From Hygrocybe punicea (lineage: Eukaryota > Basidiomycota > Agaricomycetes > Agaricales > Hygrophoraceae), in contig OY744464.1 in assembly GCA_963556145.1 (NCBI GenBank), positions 1,054,001 to 1,118,000 on the forward strand: a stretch of DNA of 64,000 nt, given 5' to 3'. Every line of letters begins with the position of its first letter. The stretch's first letter is position 1. Under the pieces are notes generated by a model. That model ran no database searches. It was not told the DNA's origin and was given only the letters and a program-made list of their open reading frames with translations. Below, one piece after another: positions 43,327 through 54,187 of the stretch. The translations under genes and the position numbers were made by a program.

Positions 43327-46300
43327 TCAACAAGAATCTTCCAACACATAATCTTCCAACTTCTCCAACCGATCCACCAACTTTACCAACTTTTGCTCCA
43401 GAGCTTTGACGGCCTTAAGAGATAACAATGCTGCCTCGAGAGCACACAGGGTTGCAGTGGGTATGTTGTCATGGAGCGGCAGTGCATGGGCATAGCAGGA
43501 TGGGGTCGAGCGCAGGGTCGTGGTATGGGCTACCGAATGGGCCTGCAAGGCTCCGTGGGGTGGATCGTGGGTGTGCGGGGTTGACTGGGGTAGTGGGTGA
43601 TGTGGTGTGTTGGGGGCATCGAAGAGGGACAGGGGTGGACTCGTTTGGGATGGGAGGGGGCCGTACAGAGGCGTGGGGGTGTGAACATGGGCGTAGGGGC
43701 TGGTCCGTGGGTCCAGCGTTGGTCCTGGATGATGGAATGCAGGGGCCAATGGTGGGGCGATGTGGGACGGCATTGGGGGCTCGAATGTGGCAGGGGCGGC
43801 TTGTACGGTGTCACGGAGGGTGATATGGGGGTCCTGGCGGTGGTACGCGGCTGCCGGGGGTCGAAACGAGAGCGGAACAGGGGCAGATGTGGCGTAGTGT
43901 TGCCGTAGTTCGGTTCCGAACCTAGCCGAACCCGGTTCAAACCCCGAACCGAACCCTAAGTTCAGTCTAAGTTCAGCCAAGTGCTGAACCGGACCGCGGG
44001 TTCAGTTCCGGGTTTCGAGGCCTGCCGGATTTCCTGAACGGCTCCAAACTGCGTTCAAACCGCGAACGCGGATATTTTTAAGGTATTGATTTCATTTGTT
44101 TTTCGTATTTCTTTACTTACTATTTCGTGTTAAACGGCATCATGTGACCGGCCGTGACCTTTCACGCAACACAGCAACTTCAACGTGGGTTGAACACAAC
44201 ACAAATTGTGTTGTGTTCAAAGGTAAGTTTCCATTTTTTTCTTAACTTTACTAATGTTATTTGCGGCAGGCAACTCGACTGCGACCACATCGCAACCACA
44301 TTGGCACAAGATGGATGCCAACGCCAACGCAATGCCAACGGACGCGGGGCAGCCGCAACACCACCACCACCACCACCAGCGGCGGCAACGGCAATGGCAA
44401 CAGCAAAGGCAACGGCAACCAGGCAATGACAACGGCAACGGCCAGCAGCAGCAGCAACAGCGGAAGCAGCAGCGCCGGCAGCAACGGCAGCAGCAGCAGC
44501 AGCAGCGGCAGCGGCAACAGCCAAAGCCATCCAACATCACCACCAGCGGCGGCAACAACAACGGCAACCACAACTATGACGGCCAGCAGCAGCAGCAATG
44601 CCGGCAGCAGCAGCAACAGCAACAGCAGCAACGGTGGCAGCAGCAACGGCGGCAGCAGCAACGGCCACGACAGCAGCAGCAGCAGTGGCAGCAGCAATGG
44701 CGACGGCAGCAGCAGCAGCGCCGGCAGCAGCAACGGCGACGGCAGCAGCAGCAGCGCCGGCAGCGGCAGCAATGGCAGCAGTGACAGCGGCAGCAACGGC
44801 AGCAGTGACAGCGGCAGCAACGGCAGCAGTGACAGCGGCAGCAACGGCAGCAGTGACAGCGGCAGCAACGGCAGCAGTGACAGCGGCAGCAACGGCAGCA
44901 GTGACAGCGGCAGCAACGGCAGCAGTGACAGCGGCAGCAACGGCAGCAGTGACAGCGGCGGCAGCAGCAGCGCCGGATGGCTCCCCCACAGCCCAACTAC
45001 CTCGCGAAGTGTAGCGCCGTATCGATTGATACGTGCCTGCCATTCGCGAGGAGAACGGAGCTCATGGGGTGAGCCCACCTCGGTCCGGGGTTCAGACCGC
45101 GTCTGAACCCAGACCGAACGTGGAGAAACGGTTCAATGCCGTCCGGGTCCAGGTTTGGCCATGCGCCAAACCGGACCCGAAGTTCAGTTCGCGGTTCCGC
45201 CAAAAAGGGTCGGAACCGGACCGAACTGAACTTCGGCAACACTAATGTGGCGGAATTGGTCAAAAACAAGGTATGTTTGGGGCTGGCATGGGTTTCTGGG
45301 GACGGCGGGGGCTCAGACAGTGGGGGCGTGTCACAGATGGCCTCTGGGGACGACGGCGAGGGCGGAGACGTGGACGGCTGGCGACACAAGGGTGAAACGA
45401 GGGCAGATACGCTGGGACAGGTCGAAAATGGCATCCGTTGAGTGTCGGCACGGTTTTCTGGAGATGGCGCGGGCTCAAACGGTAGTGGCGTGCCGATACT
45501 TGCTGCCAGGGATGACGGAGAGGGTGCAGAGGGGGTCGGCGGGCGAGTCGAGATGGAAACGGGGGCGGAGGCGTCGATACGCATGTCATCCTTGCATTGG
45601 AGGGGGCGGACGCGTTTTCCTGGCGATGGCTTGGGGTCAAACGGCGGGGGCGCGTGACGGATCACCACTGGGGACGACGGCGAGGGTGTAGGTGCGAACA
45701 CGGGGCGAAACGGGGGTGAAACGGAGGCAGACGCGCCGGGACACATGGAAATCAGCCTTGGGCGCATGCGGAGGCATTTTCCTGGGGATGGTGTGCGTTC
45801 AAATGACGGGTGTACATCGTGGCTTGCATCCGGGGACGATGGAGAGGGCATAGACGCTGACGGCAGGCAAAATGGGAGTGGAATGGGGGCAGAAACAGGG
45901 GCCGATGTTGAAAACGGTGTCTGCGGGGCGCTAGCGCAGATTCCTGGGGACAACGGCGAGGGCGTAGACAGTGACGGTGGGCGAAACGAGGGCAAAATGG
46001 AGGTGGTTGTGTCGATACACGTGTTTTCGACGCGTTGGGGCACGTGGGCAGGTCGTCCTGAGGCTGGCGAGGGCACAAATGGTAGGGGCGCATCACGGTT
46101 CGCCTCCGGGGACAACAGCGTGTCCGTAGGTGCAAACGGGGGGCCATTTGAGCCAGAAACGAGGGGGGACACGTCGATATGCGTGTTAACGTTGCGTTGG
46201 CGCGCGCGGACGCATTTTCCTGCACGGGAACCGCAGAAACGGTGAGGAGGGGCGTACCTGGGACTGCACATGCAACAGCCATTGCAATGCGCGCGCTTTC

Positions 46301-46586
46301 CTTTGACTACCGGGTCTCCATTACTCATTTGATGTGCAAGGCGCGCTCCATGTTGGACGGGTTCATTGCGGCCATTCTGGGGCTTTCCGGGCACAGTTTT
46401 TCGAGCAGGATCTGTGGGGGGTCGTCTTCCGAGTCCGTTAGATGTGTTGAGATGAGTGTGGGGGGCAGGAGTACTGAAATAAAAGGGAAATGCGGAGGGG
46501 GGGGGTGTATTGAACACCATGTGATGTGGCTGTGATGCCATGACAAAAAGGCCAAAAAGCCGAGTTCTGCAGCCCAGGGGGCGCAA
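43327..46586 (-). CDS. Pro/Ser-rich repetitive ORF of element D (split by h3)
   Basis: The minus-strand frame 46586-45245, plus 43886-43327 after removing h3 and one 8-bp duplication, is continuous (reading N-S-A-T-S-A-P across the join) and totals 633 aa. It starts MRPLGCRTRLF; the second Met (MASQPHHMVF) is also possible. It has a Cys-rich patch (HCNGCCMCS), then about six degenerate ~55-65-aa modules with SPPFRPxxxPSPSSP and PFxPxPSPGxR patterns, and ends with a coiled-coil (LSLKAVKALEQKLVKLVDRL). No known domain is present. Its place next to the 5' LTR and its coiled-coil suggest a Gag-like packaging or structural protein, but this is inference. Confidence 0.6.
43895..45244. mobile_element. 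hAT-type element h3, 1350 bp, carrying a tandem repeat
   Basis: Runs TAGTGTTGCCG...CGGCAACACTA, with longer subterminal inverted similarity (AGTTCGGTTCCGAACC-type repeats at both ends). The TSD ATGTGGCG is at 43887-43894 and 45245-45252. The interior is GC-rich with CAG/CAA triplets and a 24-bp minisatellite. No transposase. It sits inside the ORF of element D, which it interrupts. Confidence 0.93.
44757..44960. repeat. 24-bp minisatellite in h3
   Basis: Eight copies of a unit like GTGACAGCGGCAGCAACGGC plus four bases, embedded in a CAG/GCC triplet-rich stretch from about 44345. Open frames on both strands here reflect the triplet composition. Confidence 0.9.
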
Positions 46587-46801
46587 CTGGTACGAAGAAA
46601 CAATACGAAGGTGTTGAAAACATCAGAAATGGGCGTAGGAGCTGGTGGGAGACTGGAGGTGCATGAAATGCTGCCGAATACGGGGCGCAGTTGACTATGG
46701 GGCACTGTTGCTGCCAGAAAGAGGGAGAAGTGCCAAAAATGGTGAAGTCAAAGAGGGAAAAGTTGAAGAAAAGCTTGACTGTCCTCGCGGTGGGCTCCAG
46801 A

Positions 46802-47036
46802 TGTGGTGAACGTGGCCTGGGTAGGCGCGGATTCGTGTTTGCGAGTACTGTCAATGGGATAGAAACCCAAAACTCTTCTTATTTGTAACTATGTACACAA
46901 GCCACTATATAGGTACTGTATAGTATCTATAAATGGAATGTGGTGAAGAAATGGTGAAGTGAGATTGTAAAGAAGATAAGAACTGTAACAATAGAAAATA
47001 AGAGAATACGCATGCAGAGAGATATCAATCTTTACA
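46802..47036 (-). repeat. 5' LTR of element D
   Basis: 235 bp, nearly identical to the other copy, followed by TSD ACGT. Confidence 0.92.
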
Positions 47037-48390
47037 ACGTCCATCCTAGTTGGATCTTGGGTGCACATCTGGTGCCATGGCAAATACAAGAATGATTTAG
47101 GCCTGGTATTACAGCCGTTTTCAGCGAGTATTGGAAACACGATTTCTAAATGGTGGCTGTGCATTTCTGAATAAGGAAGCTGCCGAGAACCCGAGGTTTG
47201 ATGAGCATATTACATAAGATAGATGTCATCCATATATGGCTACACCACATGACTTAGCGTGACAGACAGTAAAATGACAATAGATAATGGTTAAGGACAA
47301 TAGAAAAACAGATGTTGCAGAGAAAGATTTAGAGGGCACTTCAAAAGGTGTTGGTGTATTTAAAACCATGATTTTCTATCAGGTGAAGGAGGAGATAAGC
47401 ATTCAGTTCCAATGTTACACAGCACGTCACAAAGCATCACACCCGCTTCTCTTGAGTAAATTACTGACCTCCTCCTTCACCTGATAGAAAATCATGGTTT
47501 TAAATACACCAACACCTTTTGAAGTGCCCTCTAAATCTTTCTCTGCAACATCTGTTTTTCTATTGTCCTTAACCATTATCTATTGTCATTTTACTGTCTG
47601 TCACGCTAAGTCATGTGGTGTAGCCATATATGGATGACATCTATCTTATGTAATATGCTCATCAAACCTCGGGTTCTCGGCAGCTTCCTTATTCAGAAAT
47701 GCACAGCCACCATTTAGAAATCGTGTTTCCAATACTCGCTGAAAACGGCTGTAAACATGAATGACAATTTCATTGCCAGAGTGGCCCTGGTGCCTTGCAT
47801 TCGATTGAGTCACAAGTGCAGGAGGGAGCTATGTCCTACAGCAGCACTTTTCAATGCAGAAGAAGTTATCTGATACTATGGTGCTGGTCAAGCTGAAAGT
47901 GAGATCAGATATGGGTATTCAAAGGTGAGGAGCTCAAGGATGGTCTTCTGGAAAAGTACTTCAATGTTTGCGATCTCTCTGACAATAGTGTCAACCCAAG
48001 CAACAATGAGCTCAAACTTCTCCATCAGAGCAAATTTTATTTGGTGGATAAAGCTGCAAGTGCCGTTGAGCTGCATATTGGCGATCAAGTTAGTATTGTC
48101 ACTGGGGAATACAAAGGCCTTTCTGGTCCTTTGACTCAGGCTGACATCAGGGATGATCATACAGTCATTATTAACTCCAGTGGAGGACATGGCTTGCTGA
48201 TGGTCCAGACCTGGGAAGTTCACTGGAGGTTTCATCTTGGCGATTGGGTGGAAGTCTTATATGGGGAGTATGGTGGTTCTCAGTGATTTATTGTCAAAAT
48301 CAATGACAAAAGTGCTCTCATCTACAAGTGCCTGATCAAAGTCTATGGTGGCTTGCGAATTCAGCAGCCAGGTGACCTGGTGAGTTTGGC
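47037..48390 (+). pseudogene. SPT5-like gene, KOW part
   Basis: Continues the NGN part. After ACGT it reads GSWVHIWCHGKYKNDLGLV, interrupted by the foldback at 47112-47751, then MNDNFIARVALVPCIRLSH, CPTAALFNAEEV, VFKGEELKDGLLEKYFNVCDL, VELHIGDQVSIVTGEYKGLSG, FHLGDWVEVLYGEYGGS. These are KOW modules in SPT5-like order. Removing the foldback with TA restores LGLVLNMNDN in frame. Stops at 47871 and 48284 show decay. Whether this is an expressed paralogue or a transposon-linked copy cannot be said. Confidence 0.75.
47112..47751. mobile_element. Tc1/mariner-type foldback element, 640 bp
   Basis: The arms 47112-47394 and 47469-47751 are near-perfect inverted repeats of about 283 bp (CAGCCGTTTTCAGCG at the tip), separated by a 74-bp loop. 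It is flanked by TA on both sides (47110-47111, 47752-47753). Removal with one TA restores the SPT5-like frame, which supports the TA duplication. No ORF. Confidence 0.88.
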
Positions 48391-48811
48391 AGTTCAGAGT
48401 CATTAGCAGTTGATAATCTGAGTACTCAGATCAAAGTAGATCATTGAATTAATTTGGTTCCAGACTCCTGAGATATTCCACTGATAAGTACACCACCTCT
48501 CTTACCCCATCACCATGACCTCTCCCATGATTGCACACTCTCCAATGGTGACAATATTCAATTTGATGTCAGTAGTGTCACCAGAAAACCAGCAAAACTT
48601 CAACATTTCTATGTTCAACCTAGTGCTGACCTTATCTGTTGATATATCAGAAATGTATATATTCCAGGTTTTATGCCTAACATAATGCATTATCATGCCT
48701 TGTTGATTTTTGTTCATTTCCCTGATGCATGCTAAGAGACAATCACTAGCAGGGATGTGTGGATGTAAAACAGAAGGGGTAATAATACAATCTTTTCTAG
48801 GGCCCTGATCA
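48391..48811. other. Intergenic region
   Basis: No gene recognised. It lies between the SPT5-like copy and the Harbinger left terminus. Confidence 0.4.
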
Positions 48812-48989
48812 GCACCGTGGTCACCTAACTGTTCAAACACAAGAACTACTTTAAATAGAAGCGACACAAACAGGTGCATGCATTGGAAAAAGAACCAATT
48901 AAGATACTGCTTGCCTGGCTGGCTTGCTGCAGTGCTCCATGGTCAACCCATCCTCTGATTCATCCTCTGATTCATCCTCCAATTCCAAT

Positions 48990-50239
48990 TTGTTTGGCAT
49001 TGGAATTGATGATGCACTCATCATCAGTTCAATCATTTCAGCCATTGGTTCAGTTGTCCTCACTGCAGCAGAGCCACACTACAACAAGCACCCTTAGCAT
49101 ACCTCTGTGCTTGCTGGACTTCAATGGGTGGATGAGTTGATGAACGGACATCCTGATCATATCCAAACTGCACTGGGTGTGTGTCTCCATGTCTTCAAAG
49201 CTGTCCTCAAGACACTGGAGAAGATGGGTTACTACAATTCAAAGCACGTCAAGATTTCCAACCAGCTTGCTATTTTCCTGTACACTTGTGTCACTGGGTT
49301 GACACTTCGGCATGTTCATGAGCATTTCCAATGCCCAATTGTAACAGATCCAAAGTGAGCTTTTTGTTTTTTTGATTGCTGGTCTCACAGATATCCAGAT
49401 GGTTTTACAGAATGCTCAATGCTTTCGTGTTGCCTCCATTCTACACAAAATATGTCAGACTTCCCATAATTACAGACCCCTGCCCTTCTGAAATATCCAA
49501 CAATCCAAAATTCTATCCGTACTTCACAGACATGCTGGGTGCTACAGATGGTACCCACATTACTTGTTCTCCCTCTGCTGCCAAATGACAAATGGCTTGA
49601 AACTACAAAGGTTTTCTTTCACAGAACTGCCACATGGCATGCACTTTTGACATGAGGTTCATGTATGTCCTTAGCAGTTGGGATGGAAGTGCTGTGGATG
49701 CAGCACTGTATCACAATGCTCGTTTCCACAATTTTCACATCTCCCCTGGTAAATTTTGTCTTGCCAATGCTGGCTTTGCTCTTTTGAATGAGCTACTTAT
49801 TCCGTATTGTGGTGAATGTTATCATCTTGATGAGTGGAAGCATGGTGCCTGCAGACCTAATTTGAAGGAAGAACCTTATAATCTCCATCATTCCTCTGCT
49901 CACAATGTCATTGAACATTTCTTTGGAGTCCTGAAACATTGCTTCTGTATTCTCATCTTCCCCCCCGAGTTCAGCATGAAGATTCAAGCACTAATCCCCC
50001 CTGCACTATGTGCTGTTCACAATTTCATATGCAAGTATAACCCCGACAAAATTCAGGACCTTAGTGGTGATGATGAGGCCACGCCAGTCATTGTTGACCC
50101 ACAAGTCTTTGGATCATTAGTGGTGAGGTATCCAACATGTGCGGCCCATCAAACTGGAATGAATATATGCAACACAATCGCCCAGGCCATGTGGGATGAT
50201 TATAAGCATTATCTCAAAGTGATGGATGCCAATGAATGA
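48990..50239 (+). pseudogene. Harbinger-type DDE transposase
   Basis: Reads DDALIISSIISAIGS, then after an in-frame stop (about 49096) LAGLQWVDELMNGHPDHI, an intron-like gap near 49358-49388, and FYTKYVRLPIITD. The catalytic core has GATDGTHI (first Asp), SSWDGSAVDAAL (second Asp) and NVIEHFFGVLKHCF (Glu). After the first Asp two stops occur in the AAK-QMA-NYKG region (about 49586 and 49595). The C-terminal segment 49634-50239 is open. It is the transposase of PIF/Harbinger elements, which cuts and pastes the element with help from the Myb-like protein. Inactive because of the stops. Confidence 0.85.
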
Positions 50240-51274
50240 AAGGGTGATGGGTTCTGCATAGCAGCAGATTATTTTTCTCCATTAAATGTATCATGGCACT
50301 CAATTTCATTTTTTTTTCTGTAACCATAACATTGCCTGCATGTTGAAAGAGTCCATGAGATATATGAGAATATTACATATAAGATATAAAAAAAGATCTC
50401 CGAGGTATACGAGGATACTGATATATATGCAAGAATACTGGTACATACATTGGAAACAAAAAACAGGGGGTGCGCAAGGATGTCATTCAGATGCAGTAAT
50501 GTCCCTTGTGAAGTCAGGAATGCGGCCATGCTTCTGGAGTGTATTCTGGAGCCAGAGTCTGTGTAGACTGTCCCACTTGATCCCTATGTAGGTTTTCACA
50601 AAGGAAATAGGCTCCTCATCGAAAATGTCAAACAAAGTGATCATGGAATCATTGTCCAGATAAGTATCCTTCGCCTGTAAGAGCTCTTGTGTGTTGTCCC
50701 TGATCTGCATCTCCAGGGGAAGTTCTTCCCTTGCCACCAGCTTCCTCTGCTCCTTCTTCTCAGTTAAGTGGATCTTATGGTCGATTGCCATGTGAAGAGT
50801 ACCACTAATATTTGACAATTCATGTCAGATGCCATTCATCATGACAGGCCCACTGATACACACATGCTTGTTCTCACTCTTGGATCCGACGAGGGATGAG
50901 GTTAAGGATAAAGACACTGATAAAAGGGATGAAAGGGATGAAGATTTTTCATTTGGAGATCCTTTACATTTCTTACCAGGAGGCAAGATGCCTTGGCTGG
51001 CAACGGATGGGGCAGGATGGCACTTGAGATGACGCTGGGGTTACAGGAGGGGAGGATGGGGGGAGAGGCACAGAACCTCCCATTGGAGGAGTAACTGGCA
51101 GGACAGTTGCTGATCCAGATCCAGTACCATCCTCTGATGAGGAAGTGTTGACTGGAGCTCGAGAAGTATGCATTGAGGGTCAGTACACATTCTTCCCCTT
51201 CGCAATGGAGGGCATCAAAAGCTGAACATCACTGAAAAAGGGACCAGCCTTTCACAAAATTCATGGCTTTGGGA

Positions 51275-51475
51275 TAGTGTTGCCTCAACTCAGCTGGTCA
51301 GGAAAAGCTGATCCTGGTTCTGATTTTTTGGTGCACAACCAGCTTTCTCACAGGCTGATATTTTGTAACTATAGACCATAGCTACAAAATATCAGCCTGT
51401 GAGAAAGCTGGTTGTGCACCAAAAAATCAGAACCGGGATCAGCTTTTCCTGACCAGCTGAGTTTAGGCAACACTA
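51275..51475. mobile_element. hAT-type foldback MITE h4, 201 bp
   Basis: Runs TAGTGTTGCCTCAACTCAGC...GGCAACACTA, nearly full-length palindrome. TSD CTTTGGGA is at 51267-51274 and 51476-51483. Its removal restores HPKAMNFV in the Myb-like gene. Confidence 0.93.
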
Positions 51476-51820
51476 CTTTGGGATGTTTCTGCATGTGGGC
51501 GACATAAGTAAGGGGCTACCACTCTGAAGACGCCTATTACTGAGACATAGTCATCCCAGATGGGCCGTATGTGCTGATCTACACCACTGTCAGAACTCCA
51601 TTGTAGGCCTGATAACTTTGTGAGAGGTAATGCACTCTCATAGTCTTCCTTCAGCTGGATCCGATATCAGCATGATTCATATTAGCAGCATATGCCAGTA
51701 AAATGCCTTTCCCCACTTCAACTTGCAAGCCTTTGCAGTCTTTGCAGTCTCTCAGGTGGAGTCTTGCCAAGTGCAGATGCTGCAGCCTGCCAGGTCATTG
51801 GCTTGAACAATCCTCCATCT

Positions 51821-53591
51821 TGTTACGGATCCCCTCTGTAGCGGGCTCTGGCAACAATCAACTTAACTAGGAGGTGGTTTCCAGAGGAGAGAACAGCAGC
51901 TTTCATTGTTGCTTACAACTAAGACAACACTGCTAAGAGAGGGGGGGTCAGTCTAATGTCATTGCGAGCCGTGGGGGTTACCCAAGACAAGGGGTCTGCC
52001 CCAAGAACCAGACTAAACGTTGTAGTAGTTGTGCCTGGCACATCATGTGACCAGACCCTCAGTCAGTAGCAGTTCCTGATGTGGTAGTCAGTTCATCATC
52101 TTATCCATCTCAGACCTTTCTACTTGATTCCCTGCCTGATTCTGTGAGGTCCCTCAGACCCACTCCAACGTAAGAAAAAGAAAAAAGAAAAAGTCCAAAC
52201 CAACAACAAGAACAGTATATATAGTGACTGGTCTTGAGGGGAGATAAATGGAAATCCAACCATGAAGCTACAGCAAGTCCAACTACACCATGTGTTCACC
52301 ATGAGGCGGACATGAGGCATCCTCATGTTGATGTTCTCGTGATCCAACTGGAGGCCCAGGTGTCATTGAAGGATAGAAGAGGTCCAGATGACTCGGATGA
52401 TTTGTCATTGGATCATGTGATATGCAGAATTGCCTATTCAGGGTCTACACTTGCTATAATGGGCAAGTATGCAGTCTGGCAAGTGCAATGCATGGTTGGG
52501 TCGAAGAGAGGTATCGTCCAGTGTGGGATTGGTGAAGAGAGTGTCTTGAGGTAGTGTGGATTTAGTGACAAGGTCGGTATGAAAGAAAACAAAGGAATGT
52601 GTTAGGAGAAAACCAACTAGGATGGTGGGATAGTCAAGGTCAGACATGTGAACAGCATAAGCTGTGCAGGTGATGATATCTGTGATGATGACATATTGAG
52701 GGGTGATCTCTTGTCCTGTGTGTAGAACAACATGGTCCACCTGATGTCAGTATTTGTCCGAGAAAAGGTATTGTTGTAAACAAGTGTGGGAGGTATCAAG
52801 GTTATAGATGGAAAAGGATAAATGAATGTGGGTCCAGGTTTCGAGTCATGGAACAAGTGACAAGCTGTGGGAATAAGACGTTGGGTGCTGCATTGAAGTG
52901 ATGTCATGTGAACATATTGGGAAGTTGTATGGTCTGTGGTCAAAGTCTGAAGGTATGTGCTTGGGCAATGGTCGAATTTGAGGGAACAGGGAAATGTCGT
53001 GTGATCAAGGATTGTTCAGAGTGCACAAGCAGGTGAGGAATGTCATTGGATCATCAGGGAGGATAATGGTTGGCACGGAATACAAAAGTGGAAACCATAT
53101 ATCCAAGAATGGCAATTGTCAATTATGTGATGAGATATTGTTGAGGTGGAAGTCAGACGTATCAATGGCAGAAGGGTTTTGGTGCTGGTGCCAAAGATAG
53201 ATCATAACAAAGTAGAAACCGATAAGGAAGGTGATGGCGATGCTGCCAATGATGATTATGGTAATTAGCTGTGTTGGGAGTACAGCCATTGTGTATTGGT
53301 TTGTCGTGGGATGAAGTAAACAATATGTCAGGGCAAGGGAAAAGACAATAGCAATGATGTCTGTTGGCAAGGAGACTATTCGGGTACAGCAAGGTCATGT
53401 GGGGATGCATCTGTGGTCAGTCTGGATTGTTCTAGAAGAAAGGGTAAAAGGAAACAAGGACAAGAATAAACAACAATGTCCAAAAGAAGACAAAAGGCAA
53501 AAGGGAACAGAAAAGGAAGGTGTGGCAAAGCAGAATTGTCATGGTGGGTACCGAAGTCAGAATTAGAGTTGCGGAGTTGAAAAACGTAACA
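51821..53591. mobile_element. Probable large solo LTR (element F), 1771 bp
   Basis: Ends TGTTACG...CGTAACA with TSD CATCT at 51816-51820 and 53592-53596. Removing it joins KAEGGD to GGLFKPM in the Myb-like gene. No internal direct repeats that would suggest two LTRs and no polymerase, so a solo LTR is the best fit. Weak open frames on the minus strand (52438-53410) show hydrophobic stretches but nothing recognised. The solo LTR E is nested inside. Confidence 0.75.
52021..52167 (+). mobile_element. Solo LTR E related to family A/B
   Basis: 147 bp, TGTAGTAGTTGTGCCTGGCA...CCCACTCCA, resembling the 158-bp LTR of A/B. TSD ACGT is at 52017-52020 and 52168-52171. There is no second LTR, so it is a solo LTR. 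Confidence 0.88.
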
Positions 53592-53834
53592 CATCTCCAC
53601 CCTCGGCCTTATGATCAAGCAAGAAGTCAACCAGATCACGAACATCCTTGTCAGTCCAGTGTCCGTGAGGGGCCTTTGTAGATTTATCTGCCGATTTTTT
53701 GGACCTGGATGTCGACTTCACAGGGGGCTTGGGTTGGTTGTTGAGCATGTCTGGTGGTGAAGGTTTGGCAGGCAAGCAGTATCTTAATTGGTTCTTTCTC
53801 CAATGCATGCACCTGTTTGGTTCACTTCTATTTA

Positions 53835-54187
53835 TTGCTGTTTTCAAAATACAAGACTTTTTTTGAAAAAATAAATCTTTCAAAGAACAAAGGACTGTAA
53901 TTGTGGGAAAGTTTCTATATATGGTAGCACTGGTAAGCATTTACTCGAGTCAATGCCGGATGATGAAGAGAAGATCAATGAGGGCTGTACATGTTCAGCA
54001 ATTCTTTTATTCAAGGCTATTGACATTGTACACAGGGGGCTACAGTAACCACAACAATGGGAAAGGGTTCACATTTACTGTCCAGTTCACAGTGATACCA
54101 TATATAGAAACTTTCCCATGATTATGGTCCTTTGTTCTTTGAAAGATTTATTTTTTCAAAAAAAGTCATGTATTTTGAAAACAGCAA
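53835..54187. mobile_element. Tc1/mariner-type MITE, 353 bp, with empty-site comparison
   Basis: Inverted ends TTGCTGTTTTCAAAATAC...GTATTTTGAAAACAGCAA. It is flanked by TA (53833-53834 and 54188-54189). The homologous Harbinger terminus at about 48852 lacks it and reads CTATTTAAAGTAG (complement), exactly the site with one TA. Confidence 0.92.

Larger units (their letters stand above)
42943..47036 (-). mobile_element. Compact LTR element D (single repetitive ORF, no polymerase)
   Basis: 4094 bp. LTRs at 42943-43177 and 46802-47036 (235 bp each) show one visible difference (a CpG site near the start). TSD ACGT is at 42939-42942 and 47037-47040. Read on the minus strand, a primer-binding candidate TGGAGCCCACCGCGAGGAC lies 2 nt inside the 5' LTR (complement of 46781-46799). 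One long minus-strand ORF fills the interior and is split only by h3 (43895-45244). There is no RT, protease or integrase, and no clear polypurine tract before the 3' LTR. It is inserted in the SPT5-like gene. Confidence 0.92.
50483..53760 (-). pseudogene. Harbinger Myb/SANT-like DNA-binding gene, split by insertions
   Basis: N-terminus at 53760-53597: MHWRKNQLRYCLP region, then KSTSRSKKSADKST and the SANT-like motif HWTDKDVRDLVDFLLDHKAEGGD. It continues beyond element F at 51815 with GGLFKPMTWQAAASALGK and, with frame changes, KLKWGKAFYWHM, IRPIWDDYV and HPKAMNFVKGWS (across h4), LLMPSIAKGKNVY, a Ser/Thr/Pro linker, and a C-terminal helical part (MQIRDNTQELLQAKD, LFDIFDEEPI), ending at 50483. 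Harbinger elements carry such a partner protein, which brings the transposase to the ends. Stops and frameshifts disable it. Confidence 0.8.

Noticed and set aside
44254..45106. Poly-Gln, Ser/Gly, Leu and Ala-rich frames on both strands in h3
   Set aside because: They arise from CAG/GCC triplet repeats, which are open in many frames. No start context or selection evidence.
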